DNA of 64,000 nt from Rikenellaceae bacterium (lineage in GTDB: Bacteria; Bacteroidota; Bacteroidia; Bacteroidales; Rikenellaceae): the NCBI GenBank assembly GCA_015059925.1, contig SUZL01000002.1, forward strand, positions 186,001 through 250,000, written 5' to 3'. Under the pieces are notes generated by a model. It was not told the origin of the DNA, ran no database searches, and saw only the letters and a program-made list of their open reading frames with translations. Shown here one piece after another: positions 9,847-18,805 of this stretch (position 1 is the first letter of the stretch; each line of letters starts with the position of its first letter). The translations under genes were made by a program, and so were the position numbers.

Positions 9847-10302
9847 ATGCCAGATGTAACTATATACACCGACGGAGCTGCGCAGGGAAACCCCGGGCGC
9901 GGAGGCTACGGCGTGGTGCTGATCTCGGGCCCTCACCGCAAGGAGCTCTCGGCGGGCTATCGCCTGACGACGAACAACCGTATGGAGCTTCTGGGGGTGT
10001 GCGTGGCGCTGGAGGCGCTGAAGTTCGATGGCACCATCGTAACGCTCTACTCCGACTCGAAGTATGTGGTCGATGCGGTCAATCAGCGTTGGGTTTTCGG
10101 ATGGGAGCGCAAGGGCTTTGCAGGGAAGAAGAATCCCGATCTGTGGATGCGATTCCTGCGCGTCTATCGTCGCCATCAGGTGCGCTTCGTATGGGTGAAG
10201 GGGCACGCCTCCAACATCGAGAACAACCGTTGCGACGAGCTGGCCGTTGCGGCAGCAAACGGCGCAAATCTTTTGGAGGATACAGGTTATCAAGCACAAT
10301 AG
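9847..10302 (+). CDS. rnhA: Ribonuclease HI
   Basis: Cleaves the RNA strand of RNA-DNA hybrids (Okazaki primers, R-loops). The 151-residue protein has all four catalytic acids of the family: Asp9 in YTDGAAQGNPG, Glu47 in NNRMEL, Asp70 in YSDSKYV and Asp130 in NNRCDELA. I start at the ATG at 9847 rather than the in-frame TTG at 9841. Its stop is separated by one base from the next start, so the two genes are translationally coupled. Confidence 0.95.
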   Translation: MPDVTIYTDGAAQGNPGRGGYGVVLISGPHRKELSAGYRLTTNNRMELLGVCVALEALKFDGTIVTLYSDSKYVVDAVNQRWVFGWERKGFAGKKNPDLWMRFLRVYRRHQVRFVWVKGHASNIENNRCDELAVAAANGANLLEDTGYQAQ

Positions 10303-10303
10303 T

Positions 10304-11086
10304 ATGAAACTCACTATTTTAGGTACGGGAACATCGCAGGGCGTGCCTGTCATCGGCTGCCGTTGCGAGGTGTGCCGATCGACAGATCAGCGCGACAATC
10401 GTCTGCGCACGTCGGCTATGGTCGAGGTGGGCGGCAATCGCATTGTGATCGATGCGGGACCCGACTTCCGTCAGCAGATGTTGCGTACGGGCGTGAGAAC
10501 TATCGATGCGATATTGCTCACGCACGAGCATAAGGATCATACGGGCGGGCTGGACGATGTGCGAGCATTCAACTTTGTGGATTACCCCGTCATTCGCCCC
10601 GTCGATATTTACGCTACGGCACGCACGATAACGACCATCAAGAAGGATTTTGACTACGCCTTCGTTACGAACAAATATCGCGGTGTGCCGGAGATGCGAC
10701 TGCACGAGATTGACAACACGCAGCCATTTCGAGTGGGAGAGGTAGAGATCGTACCCATCCGCGGCAAGCACTCCGAACGATTTGAGGTTACGGGATTTCG
10801 CATCGGGCCGATGGCCTATATGACCGACTTCAAGCACCTCGTCGAGGGCGAGATTGAGAAGTTGCGCGGCGTGGAGCTGCTGGTGGTCAATGCCCTGCGC
10901 TTTAAGCCGCACGACTCGCACTTCTGCGTGGATGATGCGGTGGCGCTGGTCAATGAGATCAAACCTCGGCGCGCGCTGCTGACACATCTGTCGCACGAAA
11001 TCGGATTGCACGCCACCTCGCGCGAGCGTCTGCCCGAGGGTGTGGAGCTGGCGTGGGACGGAATGGAGATTGAGATAAATGATTAA
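10304..11086 (+). CDS. Metallo-beta-lactamase-fold hydrolase, PhnP-like
   Basis: 260-residue cytosolic metal-dependent hydrolase. It has the zinc motif HEHKDH (in LTHEHKDHTGGLDD, near residue 75), a later His/Asp set including GKHSERF and TDFKHL, and a Cys-rich loop CRCEVC near residue 20, all features of the PhnP/cyclic-phosphodiesterase branch. The frame could extend upstream over rnhA, but the family N terminus is MKLTILGTGTSQG. Substrate is unknown; PhnP-like phosphodiesterase or RNA-processing roles are possible. No phn genes are nearby. Confidence 0.8.
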   Translation: MKLTILGTGTSQGVPVIGCRCEVCRSTDQRDNRLRTSAMVEVGGNRIVIDAGPDFRQQMLRTGVRTIDAILLTHEHKDHTGGLDDVRAFNFVDYPVIRPVDIYATARTITTIKKDFDYAFVTNKYRGVPEMRLHEIDNTQPFRVGEVEIVPIRGKHSERFEVTGFRIGPMAYMTDFKHLVEGEIEKLRGVELLVVNALRFKPHDSHFCVDDAVALVNEIKPRRALLTHLSHEIGLHATSRERLPEGVELAWDGMEIEIND

Positions 11087-11097
11087 AACTTAAGTAT

Positions 11098-11916
11098 ATG
11101 AGCAACAAATTAAACGGAAAAGTGGTCGTCATCACGGGTGCTTCGTCGGGTATCGGAGCTGCGATGGCCCGCGAGTATGCCGCGATGGGTGCCAAGGTGG
11201 TTTTGGGTGCGCGTCAGGGCGATAAGCTCGAGCAGATGTGCCGAGAGATTGAGGCCAAAGGCGGCAAGGCCGCGTGGTGCGTGACGGATGTTACGAAGGT
11301 CGAGGATTGCGAGCGACTCATCAAGACGGCGGTCGAGGCCTTCGGAGGGATTGATGTGCTGATCTGCAATGCGGGCATCTCGATGCGCGCGCTGTTCGAC
11401 GATCTGGATCTGAGCGTCCTGCACCGACTGATGGATGTAAACTTCTGGGGCACTGTATATTGTACCAAGTTCGCACTACCCTACCTTCAGCAGTCGAAGG
11501 GATCGTTGGTAGGCATTTCGTCCGTTGCGGGTATTCACGGTCTGCCGGGCCGCACGGGTTACTCGGCATCGAAGTTTGCTATGACGGGATTTCTGGAAAC
11601 CATCCGCGTGGAGAACCTGAAGAAGGGGCTGCACGTTATGGTTGCCTGCCCGGGATTTACAGCCTCGAATGTGCGCTTCTCGGCTCTCACGGCCGATGGC
11701 TCGCAGCAGGGATCGACTCCCCGCGAGGAGGGCAAGATGATGACTGCCGAGCAGGTGGCTCACATCGTGGCTCGCGGCATTGCGCGCCGCAAGCGTCTGT
11801 GTCTGATGGAGGCAGAGGGCCGCGCTACGCATTTTGTAAAGAAATTTGCTCCGGGCATCGTCGATAAGCTCTTCTACTATGTGATGTCGAAGGAGCCCGA
11901 TTCACCCTTCAAGTAG
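11098..11916 (+). CDS. Short-chain dehydrogenase/reductase
   Basis: A 272-residue classical SDR with the nucleotide-binding motif TGASSGIG near residue 15, NAG near 90, catalytic Ser in GISSVAG and the YSASK Tyr/Lys pair near residue 160. It probably reduces or oxidises a carbonyl/alcohol using NAD(P)H. It lies 11 bp downstream of the metallohydrolase in a run of same-strand genes. Specificity cannot be read from the sequence. Confidence 0.88.
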   Translation: MSNKLNGKVVVITGASSGIGAAMAREYAAMGAKVVLGARQGDKLEQMCREIEAKGGKAAWCVTDVTKVEDCERLIKTAVEAFGGIDVLICNAGISMRALFDDLDLSVLHRLMDVNFWGTVYCTKFALPYLQQSKGSLVGISSVAGIHGLPGRTGYSASKFAMTGFLETIRVENLKKGLHVMVACPGFTASNVRFSALTADGSQQGSTPREEGKMMTAEQVAHIVARGIARRKRLCLMEAEGRATHFVKKFAPGIVDKLFYYVMSKEPDSPFK

Positions 11917-11922
11917 CAGCGT

Positions 11923-13041
11923 ATGAAACGATTAGAATCGCTCGATGTACTGCGTGGTGCCGACCTCTTCTTTCTGGTGGCATTGGGGCCTGTGATGAAC
12001 GCCATAGCGCGTGCGGCCGACTGTGAGTGGCTCAACAGCTGTATGTGGATATTCCACCACGTTGAGTGGGAGGGTTTTGGTCCGTGGGATATGATTATGC
12101 CGCTGTTTATGTTTATGGCGGGTGCGACGATTCCCTTCGCGCTGAAGCGTTACCGCGAGAGTGGCGATCGGATGGGTGCGCTCAAACGCGTAGTGCGTCG
12201 AGTTGCAGTGCTGTGGGTGTTCGGAATGATGTGTCAGGGTAATCTGCTGGCACTCGATCCCGACCGCATCTACCTTTACACCAATACGTTGCAGGCCATT
12301 GCCGTAGGCTATGCCGTTGCAGCGGTACTATATCTGTTCTCGCGCCTTAGGACACAGATTGTTGCCGCCGTTGTGCTTCTTTTGGCCTACTGGGCGGCGA
12401 TGGAGCTGGTAGTGGTGGATGGCTTTGGCGGTGGCGACTATACGCCGCAAGGCAATCTGGCCGAGTGGGTTGATCGCGTGGTGCTGGGCCGCTTCCGCGA
12501 CAATGCAACTGTCGAGAATGGCGTTGTGGTGTGGAGTGAGAGCTATCACTACACTTGGATTTTGAGCAGCCTCACGTTCGGCGTTACGGGCATCTGCGGA
12601 ATGTTGGCAGGACACATCGCAAAGAGCGATATGGAGGATCGAAAGAAACTCTGGTGGCTGTTTGGCGCAGGTGTGGCGATGGTTGCCGTTGCGATGGTGT
12701 GGAGCGTATGGATGCCGATTATCAAGATTATATGGACCTCGTCGATGGCACTCTATGCGGCGGGCGTGTCGTTCATACTGCTGGGAATTGCGTACTATTT
12801 TGTTGATTGTCTGGGGTATGGCAAATATCTCACGTGGCTTAAGGTATATGGTATGAACTCCATAGCGGCATATATGCTCACGCAGATCGTTAATTTCCGA
12901 GGCGTGGCCGACTCGATCTTCTACGGCCTGGAGCAGTATATGGGGGCGTACTACAATCTGCTACTCACGCTCTCGCAGGTGGGAACGATATTCCTGATTC
13001 TGTGGGTGATGTATAGAAAAAAGATATTCTTAAAGGTATAA
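11923..13041 (+). CDS. DUF5009/HGSNAT-like membrane acyltransferase family protein
   Basis: A 372-residue polytopic membrane protein with about 9-10 hydrophobic segments. The opening RLESLDVLRGADLFFLV and the block GPWDMIMPLFMFMAGATIPFA match bacterial relatives of heparan-alpha-glucosaminide N-acetyltransferase (DUF5009/DUF1624). Eukaryotic members move acetyl groups across membranes onto amino sugars, while bacterial members are little studied. It starts 6 bp after the SDR stop and ends at a strong terminator, closing the rnhA-led unit. Confidence 0.8.
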   Translation: MKRLESLDVLRGADLFFLVALGPVMNAIARAADCEWLNSCMWIFHHVEWEGFGPWDMIMPLFMFMAGATIPFALKRYRESGDRMGALKRVVRRVAVLWVFGMMCQGNLLALDPDRIYLYTNTLQAIAVGYAVAAVLYLFSRLRTQIVAAVVLLLAYWAAMELVVVDGFGGGDYTPQGNLAEWVDRVVLGRFRDNATVENGVVVWSESYHYTWILSSLTFGVTGICGMLAGHIAKSDMEDRKKLWWLFGAGVAMVAVAMVWSVWMPIIKIIWTSSMALYAAGVSFILLGIAYYFVDCLGYGKYLTWLKVYGMNSIAAYMLTQIVNFRGVADSIFYGLEQYMGAYYNLLLTLSQVGTIFLILWVMYRKKIFLKV

Positions 13042-13045
13042 TGAA

Positions 13046-13079
13046 AAAGGTTGCTCCCTTTAGAGGGGCAACCTTTTTT
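13046..13079. terminator. Bidirectional terminator between convergent genes
   Basis: A 9-bp stem AAAGGTTGC/GCAACCTTT (13046-13054 with 13068-13076) has T-runs on both strands. It serves the membrane acyltransferase gene on the plus strand and probably glgB on the minus strand. Confidence 0.88.
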
Positions 13080-13111
13080 AATGCAGAATGCAAAATGCAA
13101 AATTCAAAATT
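13080..13111. repeat. AATGCAA/AATTCAA heptamer repeat after terminator
   Basis: Four consecutive 7-bp words of the form AATKCAR plus AATT begin immediately after the terminator T-run. An equivalent array sits at 46200-46231, again directly behind a terminator. Confidence 0.75.
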
Positions 13112-13141
13112 GTCTTTTAAGAAATTGTATCGCAAGAGCTA

Positions 13142-15178
13142 TTAATCAATCTTTTGCAAAACAATGGCCGTTCGAGGCGTATTGTAAATCTTGATGCGGG
13201 GATAGAGCTCTCCGTCCTCGCCCTCGACGTTGAACGAGAAGTGCTCCTCGCCCAGTGTCTGGCGCTCCTGACCGCCGAAGCGTTTCTCGTCCGACGAGAG
13301 TACAACCTCGTACTTGCCAGCCTCACGAACGGGCAACTCGTAGTCGGGGATGGCGGCCGTAGGGTGCCAATTCAGTACAAAGATCAAATCGCGGTGCGAA
13401 TAGACCATCGTCTTGTTCTCCTCGTCCATCAGCAGGTTGTAGGGATAGCCATCCGACATTACGGCGTGCTCCTTCATAAGCCCAATCATCGCCTCGTCGA
13501 AGTCGGCCAAGAACTCGTAGCGCAAAAAGCCATTATCGCGCAGCGACCACTGGCGGCGCGCATAGTTGCACGACCAGCCATTACCCTCGCGCGGGAAGTC
13601 GATCCACTCGGGGTGGCCGAACTCATTACCCATAAAATTGAGGTAGGCATCGCCGCCCGTCGAGATGGTGAAGAGGCGTATCATCTTATGCAGCGCCATA
13701 CCGCGATCCATCTCAATGCTCTCGAAGGCGCGATCCATACCGTCGTACATCAGCTTATCGAGCAGACGGAAAGCAATCGTCTTATCGCCCACCAACGCCT
13801 GATCGTGCGACTCGGCATAGGCTACGGTGCGTACCGACGGGAGGCGATTGGTCATAATGCTCCACATCTCCCAGATGTTCCAATCCTCGTCGGGGGTATC
13901 CTTCAGCATACGAATCCAGAAATCGGGGATGGCCATACCCAAGCGATAGTCGAAGCCGATACCGCCATCATCTATCGCACAACACATTCCGGGCATACCG
14001 CTCACATCCTCGGCAATAGTTACAGCCTGCGGACGGAAGTCGTGAATGAGTCGGTTGGCGAGCGTGAGGTAGGTTATGGCATCGAGATCGACACCCTCGT
14101 CGAAGAATTTTTCGCGCGTATCGAAGTCGGTGTAGCCGCGATGGTAGTAGAGCATCGACGTGACGCCATCGAAACGGTAGCCATCGAAGTGGAACTCGTC
14201 GAGCCAATACTTTACGTTCGAGAGGAGGAAGTGCTCCACCCCACCCTTACCGTAGTCGAAGACCATCGAATCCCAATACTTCTGGTAGCCAGCCTCGCCC
14301 CTCTTTGAGTAGTGATGGCCCGAGCCATCGAGGTCGAGAATTCCCTCGTTGATATTCTTAACATAGTGAGCGTGAACGAGATCCATAATCACCGCAATGC
14401 CCATTCCGTGAGCCGTATCGATCAGCCGCTTCAGCTGCTCGGGCGTACCGAAACGCGACGAGGGGGCAAAGAAATTAGAGACGTGATAGCCGAATGAGCC
14501 ATAATAGGGGTGCTCGGCGATGGCCATCAACTGCACGGCGTTGTAGCCCGCCTTCTTGATGCGGGGCAGGATCAGGTCGGTGAATTCGTCGTAAGTACCC
14601 ACCTTCGCCTCCTCCTGCGCCATACCGACGTGGGCCTCGTAAATCAAGAGATCCTTCGCGGGAGCGCCCACGAAGTCATCGTGCTGCCAGCGGTAAGGCT
14701 CCGCAGGATTCCAAAATTGGGCGGTATAGTTTTTCGACTCCTCGTCCTGCACCACGCGCGTGGCGTAGGCGGGGATGCGATCGTGCCAGCCGTTGGCACC
14801 GTGAACGTGCAATTTATATAGCGAGCCGTGCGTCAAAAGGTGGCCATACATAGCCTCGGGCAGGAAAATCGACCAGACACCATCCGAGCCCTTATCCATA
14901 CGCAGCTGCGTGCGTTGCCAAGAATTGAAGTCGCCGAAGACGAAGACATCGTAGGCCTCGGGCAGCCACTCGCGCAGCCACCACCCCTGAAGCGTGTCGT
15001 CCCACTGCCAGCCGTAGTAGCGATAGCCGTTGGCGTAATCCACAAGCGAGCCCGACTGCTGCTCGATGGCCTTCATACGACTAAGGTATCGGTTATGACG
15101 ATCGGCCACTCGATCGGCAACGGGATGCAGCCACTCGTCGCGCTCGACCATAGGTAAAAGTGTTTTCACATTTTCCAT
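13142..15178 (-). CDS. glgB: 1,4-alpha-glucan branching enzyme
   Basis: Introduces alpha-1,6 branches into glycogen. The 678-residue protein has an N-terminal CBM48-like region and a GH13 catalytic domain with YEAHVGMAQ, the nucleophile Asp in DGYRFDGVTSM, the acid Glu in TIAEDVSGMPG and the late AESHD motif. Its shape is closer to the compact eukaryotic-type branching enzymes than to the longer E. coli type. The ATG at 15178 is preferred because the upstream extension crosses the promoter. No other glycogen gene is in the window. Confidence 0.93.
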   Translation of the reverse strand: MENVKTLLPMVERDEWLHPVADRVADRHNRYLSRMKAIEQQSGSLVDYANGYRYYGWQWDDTLQGWWLREWLPEAYDVFVFGDFNSWQRTQLRMDKGSDGVWSIFLPEAMYGHLLTHGSLYKLHVHGANGWHDRIPAYATRVVQDEESKNYTAQFWNPAEPYRWQHDDFVGAPAKDLLIYEAHVGMAQEEAKVGTYDEFTDLILPRIKKAGYNAVQLMAIAEHPYYGSFGYHVSNFFAPSSRFGTPEQLKRLIDTAHGMGIAVIMDLVHAHYVKNINEGILDLDGSGHHYSKRGEAGYQKYWDSMVFDYGKGGVEHFLLSNVKYWLDEFHFDGYRFDGVTSMLYYHRGYTDFDTREKFFDEGVDLDAITYLTLANRLIHDFRPQAVTIAEDVSGMPGMCCAIDDGGIGFDYRLGMAIPDFWIRMLKDTPDEDWNIWEMWSIMTNRLPSVRTVAYAESHDQALVGDKTIAFRLLDKLMYDGMDRAFESIEMDRGMALHKMIRLFTISTGGDAYLNFMGNEFGHPEWIDFPREGNGWSCNYARRQWSLRDNGFLRYEFLADFDEAMIGLMKEHAVMSDGYPYNLLMDEENKTMVYSHRDLIFVLNWHPTAAIPDYELPVREAGKYEVVLSSDEKRFGGQERQTLGEEHFSFNVEGEDGELYPRIKIYNTPRTAIVLQKID

Positions 15179-15202
15179 AGCAACAATTTGATTGATACTT
15201 AT

Positions 15203-15211
15203 ACAAATATA
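15203..15211 (-). promoter_or_regulatory. -7 promoter element of glgB
   Basis: The minus strand reads TATATTTGT. The predicted start near 15197 gives a leader of about 18 nt. Confidence 0.6.
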
Positions 15212-15225
15212 TGCAATTTTTTCCG

Positions 15226-15234
15226 TATATTTGC
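15226..15234 (+). promoter_or_regulatory. -7 promoter element of the POT transporter gene
   Basis: TATATTTGC matches TAnnTTTG, 62 bp before the ATG at 15296. It lies 15 bp from the opposing glgB -7 element, so the two promoters overlap. Confidence 0.6.
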
Positions 15235-15295
15235 CCAAATTAAACGTTTTTGCATATATAACGTTCAACAATTAATAACTTAAAACTATCAATTT

Positions 15296-16810
15296 ATGTT
15301 CAAAGGACACCCTAAAGGTTTGTTTGCCCTCGCGTTGGCAAATACAGGTGAGCGCTTTGGTTACTACACGATGGTAGCCGTGTTCGCCCTGTTCCTTCGT
15401 GCCAACTTCGGCCTCGACGCCGGTGTGGCAGGCTCAATCTACTCTACTTTCCTCGGATTGGTTTACTTTATGCCCCTGATCGGCGGTATTCTGGCCGACA
15501 AGTTCGGTTTCGGCCGTATGGTAACCATCGGTATCACGATTATGTTCGCAGGTTATCTGCTGCTGTCGGTGCCTCTGGGTGGCGACACGCTGGCAATGGT
15601 AGCTATGCTCGGCTCGCTGCTCCTGATCAGCGTGGGTACGGGTCTTTTCAAGGGTAACTTGCAGGTTATGGTGGGTAATCTCTACGACGATCCCAAGTAC
15701 GCCGACAAGCGCGACTCTGCATTCTCGCTCTTCTATATGGCTATCAACATTGGTGCCTTGTTTGCACCCACCGCAGCCGTTGAGATCAAGGAGTGGGCTG
15801 AGACTGCTCTGGGTTACACCTCAAACGACGCTTACCACTTCTCGTTCGCTGTGGCTTGCGCTTCGCTGATCGTATCGATGGCTATCTACTACATCTTCCG
15901 TCCTACTTTCCGTCACGTCGAGGGTGGCGCACGCAAGGCTGGTGCAGTATCGACCGAGGAGGAGCTCTCTCCCGCCGAGACCAAGGCTCGCGTAGTTGCT
16001 CTGTGTCTGGTATTTGCCGTTGTGATCTTCTTCTGGATGGCATTCCACCAGAATGGTCTGGCGCTGACCTACTTCGCTGACGAGTTCACCGCAAAGACCT
16101 CGGAGGGCGTTCAGAGTATGGCATTCAACGTATGGAACTTGGTTGTTGTGATCATCGCTGTTTATGCTGCATTCTCGGCATTCCAGAGCGATACCAAGAA
16201 TGGTAAGATCGCATCGTGGGTGGTTGTTTTGGCAGCTGTGGCATTCCTCGTTTACAAGGCCCTCAACGTAACGGGTACGGTAGATGTGAGCGCTCCTATC
16301 TTCCAGCACTTCAACCCCTTCTATGTGGTTGCTTTGACTCCCGTATCGATGGCTATCTTCGGCTCGCTCGCTAAGAAGGGCAAGGAGCCCTCAGCTCCCC
16401 GCAAGATCGCTTACGGTATGTTGATCGCGGCGGCTGGTTTTGCTGTGATGGCATTCGGTTCGATGGGTCTTCTTACTCCCGACGAGCAGGCTGCGGCTGG
16501 TGAGGCAGGTACTTTCGTATCGGCTAACTGGTTGATCTCAACCTATCTCGTATTGACCTTCGCTGAGCTGTTGCTCTCGCCGATGGGTATCTCGTTCGTA
16601 TCGAAGGTTGCTCCCCCGAAGCTCAAGGGTATGATGATGGGTGGCTGGTTTGTGGCTACCGCTATCGGTAATATGCTCGTGGCTGTTGGTGGTCTGCTGT
16701 GGGGCGGTATTCCCTTGTGGATCGTATGGTCGGTATTTATCGCTCTGTGCTTGATCTCGGCGTTGTTTATGTTCGCTATGATGAAGCGTTTGGAGAGCGC
16801 TACCAAATAA
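15296..16810 (+). CDS. Proton-dependent oligopeptide (POT/PTR2) transporter
   Basis: A 504-residue inner-membrane protein with about 14 hydrophobic segments, likely importing di- and tripeptides with protons. The POT signature ERFGYY occurs near residue 20 (GERFGYYTMVAVFALFL), and the second signature appears as SVGTGLFKGNLQVMVGNLY near residue 110. It is a monocistronic gene with its own promoter and a strong terminator. Substrate choice within the POT family cannot be settled from sequence alone. Confidence 0.93.
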   Translation: MFKGHPKGLFALALANTGERFGYYTMVAVFALFLRANFGLDAGVAGSIYSTFLGLVYFMPLIGGILADKFGFGRMVTIGITIMFAGYLLLSVPLGGDTLAMVAMLGSLLLISVGTGLFKGNLQVMVGNLYDDPKYADKRDSAFSLFYMAINIGALFAPTAAVEIKEWAETALGYTSNDAYHFSFAVACASLIVSMAIYYIFRPTFRHVEGGARKAGAVSTEEELSPAETKARVVALCLVFAVVIFFWMAFHQNGLALTYFADEFTAKTSEGVQSMAFNVWNLVVVIIAVYAAFSAFQSDTKNGKIASWVVVLAAVAFLVYKALNVTGTVDVSAPIFQHFNPFYVVALTPVSMAIFGSLAKKGKEPSAPRKIAYGMLIAAAGFAVMAFGSMGLLTPDEQAAAGEAGTFVSANWLISTYLVLTFAELLLSPMGISFVSKVAPPKLKGMMMGGWFVATAIGNMLVAVGGLLWGGIPLWIVWSVFIALCLISALFMFAMMKRLESATK

Positions 16811-16828
16811 TCTACACGCTACAACAGA

Positions 16829-16863
16829 AAATCCCCGCTTCCTGTTGGAGGCGGGGATTTTTA
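16829..16863 (+). terminator. Rho-independent terminator after POT transporter
   Basis: A perfect 10-bp stem AAATCCCCGC/GCGGGGATTT (16829-16838 with 16851-16860) is followed by Ts. Confidence 0.9.
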
Positions 16864-16902
16864 TGTTTCTGGGGATGGGATAGACCTTATATTATATATG
16901 GG

Positions 16903-17310
16903 CTATCGGTATTGTTTGTCGTGATCGATCGAGTTACCCTGAATCGTCAGCACGCGAACGCGCTGCTTGGATTCGTTGGAGTAGATCTGCACAGCCTTAT
17001 AGAAGATTCCGGGCTCGACCTTGTGGGGCTCGTACTTGATCTTGATGACGGCCGAGTCGCCCGGCATAACGGGCTTACGCGAGTAGGTTACGGTCATACA
17101 CGAACACGACTTGGTGATCTTCTTAATCACCAGCGGCTCGTCGCCATCATTGACAAAGCGGAACTCCTTGACCAGATCGCCGCCACGACGCTGCACATCG
17201 CCAAAGTCGTAAGACGAGTGGTCGAACAACATACGCGGCCCACGCGACTGTGCCGAGGCGATGCCGCCGAAACATAACAATAGAATCAGTGTTAATAAAA
17301 GCCTTCTCAT
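16903..17310 (-). CDS. DUF1573 domain protein, exported
   Basis: 135 residues with an N-terminal signal peptide (RRLLLTLILLLCFGGIASA, cleavage before Gln) and an Ig-like DUF1573 domain including SYDFGDVQR and NDGDEPLVIKKITKSCSC. This is common in Bacteroidota, where these proteins occur in the periplasm or outer membrane with unknown function. It starts 6 bp after the tonB stop and is the last gene of the tamB-exbBD-tonB run. Confidence 0.87.
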   Translation of the reverse strand: MRRLLLTLILLLCFGGIASAQSRGPRMLFDHSSYDFGDVQRRGGDLVKEFRFVNDGDEPLVIKKITKSCSCMTVTYSRKPVMPGDSAVIKIKYEPHKVEPGIFYKAVQIYSNESKQRVRVLTIQGNSIDHDKQYR

Positions 17311-17316
17311 AGAGGG

Positions 17317-17997
17317 TTAGTTCAAACGGAAGTTATAGGTTATCGTGCCGCCCTGCGCGAAGCTGCGGCTCTCGGTGAAGCGGGCGCGCTTGGCCGCCTC
17401 GATAGCGGCGGCGATAAGGGCCGCATCCGACGAGGTTGAGCCTCGGGGCTCGTAGGCTGCCGAGGTTACCTGACCGTGCTGATTGACCGCAACGCGGATA
17501 ACGATCTTGCCGCTCGCATTGCCCGGATAGGAGGGAACGGGCAGATTACCCACCAATCCGCGACCGCGAAGGCCCTCGTCGAGCTGATCGTTACCAACGG
17601 GGTTAAGACCGCCACCGTCGCCTTGGGCGAGGTTTTCGTCGCCCTCGCGAGCGTAGGGATTACCCAGATCCTCAGGCTCGTCCACACCACCCTTATTGCT
17701 ATGGAAGATGGCGCGACGATTGACCGTCTGCGTGGTCTGGTCGGTTCCGCTCACCTGCTGCGAGTTCTGCGTGGTGGTGGAGAGGCGCTCGTGGCGCGGG
17801 GCCTCGGTCGTGATGACCGGACGCGGCGGCTCGGGCTCCATCTCCTCGATCTCGATCACCATCATCTCGGGAATCTCGGCGATGGTAATGGGGATATAGG
17901 TGAGCAGCATAACAGCTGCCACCAACACCACATATACGGCGGCGGCTACACCTCCATAGAGCTTGGGGCGATCGTCTTTTTCGTCGTAATAGTTCAT
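17317..17997 (-). CDS. tonB: TonB energy transducer
   Basis: Spans the periplasm to drive TonB-dependent outer-membrane receptors with energy from ExbBD. The 226-residue protein has one N-terminal membrane anchor (about residues 17-38), a proline/glutamate-rich linker beginning EMEPEPPRP, and a C-terminal TonB domain (GKIVIRVAVNQHGQVTSA near residue 160, ending with a TITYNFRLN strand). Such a linker is usual for TonB. Genes for ExbB and ExbD lie just upstream on the same strand. Confidence 0.88.
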   Translation of the reverse strand: MNYYDEKDDRPKLYGGVAAAVYVVLVAAVMLLTYIPITIAEIPEMMVIEIEEMEPEPPRPVITTEAPRHERLSTTTQNSQQVSGTDQTTQTVNRRAIFHSNKGGVDEPEDLGNPYAREGDENLAQGDGGGLNPVGNDQLDEGLRGRGLVGNLPVPSYPGNASGKIVIRVAVNQHGQVTSAAYEPRGSTSSDAALIAAAIEAAKRARFTESRSFAQGGTITYNFRLN

Positions 17998-18038
17998 AAT
18001 TCAATAGTTTGGATTACAGAATCCTACTTCGCCTGCAG

Positions 18039-18353
18039 CTAATCGGCCTCCTCGTCGAGTGCTTCGATCAGAAAACTGACGGGACGGAAACCGTCGTTGC
18101 ACGAGATCATCGCCGAGCGAGGGTTTCGCATCCATCCGTCGTAGAAATCGCCGCCACCGTGCGCAAGCGCCATCACAAAGGCCGACATCGACTCCCACGC
18201 GCTGAGGCACAACCCCTCGGGGCGCTGCCAGCCGTTGGCGATGAAGACCTGACCGACGCGCATATCGCAGGCGTGCTCGATGGGGTTTTCGTACTGCGCC
18301 ATAAGATCCTCATATACGGTTTGGCGTACGACGGTTATTCTACACTTTTTCAT
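18039..18353 (-). CDS. TIGR04076 family protein
   Basis: 104 residues from MKKCRITVVR, ending EALDEEAD. The pattern of a conserved N-terminal KCRITV strand, CDMRVGQVF and CLSAWESM is that of the small TIGR04076 family, whose function is unknown. No signal peptide or membrane segment is seen, so it is probably cytoplasmic. The frame is open 13 codons upstream to 18392, but the family-like N terminus argues for 18353. It sits between exbD and tonB, an unexpected insertion in a TonB energising operon. Confidence 0.78.
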   Translation of the reverse strand: MKKCRITVVRQTVYEDLMAQYENPIEHACDMRVGQVFIANGWQRPEGLCLSAWESMSAFVMALAHGGGDFYDGWMRNPRSAMISCNDGFRPVSFLIEALDEEAD

Positions 18354-18394
18354 TCTCGTTTCTCGATTGAGTTTGGGCCAATTCCACAGCACCT

Positions 18395-18799
18395 TTAGGG
18401 CTGTGTTGCGGCGATAAGTTTGTAGCCGTTATCCTTGGCGATGTTCATCACCTGCACGATCTCGTCCCACTCGACCGTCTTATCGGCGTGGAGCGAGATG
18501 GTAGGCTCCTCCTGATCGGCCAGACGCGCACGCAGAGCACGCTCGATGCCCTCGCGCGAGCCTACATTCTCCAACTCAACGTAGTAGCGATACTGGCCCG
18601 CACCCGCATCCTGAATCGAAACGGTGGTAATGGCCTTATCCTTGAGCTGGTTGGCCGACTTGGGCAGCATCAACTTAACGGCGTTGGGGTTAATGAGCGT
18701 AGTCGCTATAATCATAAAGATCAACAGCAGAAACATCAAGTCGGTCATTGACGACGATGCAAACGAGCTATCGACCTTCGATCCTCTCTTGATTGCCAT
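18395..18799 (-). CDS. exbD: Biopolymer transport protein ExbD/TolR
   Basis: 134 residues with a short cytoplasmic N terminus, one membrane helix (about residues 20-40) and a periplasmic domain. The sequence SSMTDLMFLLLIFMIIATT carries the membrane Asp that handles protons in ExbD/TolR. It starts 6 bp after the exbB stop. The downstream tonB argues for ExbD rather than TolR. Confidence 0.9.
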   Translation of the reverse strand: MAIKRGSKVDSSFASSSMTDLMFLLLIFMIIATTLINPNAVKLMLPKSANQLKDKAITTVSIQDAGAGQYRYYVELENVGSREGIERALRARLADQEEPTISLHADKTVEWDEIVQVMNIAKDNGYKLIAATQP

Positions 18800-18805
18800 A
18801 ACTGA

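Noticed and set aside
15179..15271. 31-codon extension of glgB
   Set aside because: It crosses the glgB promoter and contains no conserved sequence.
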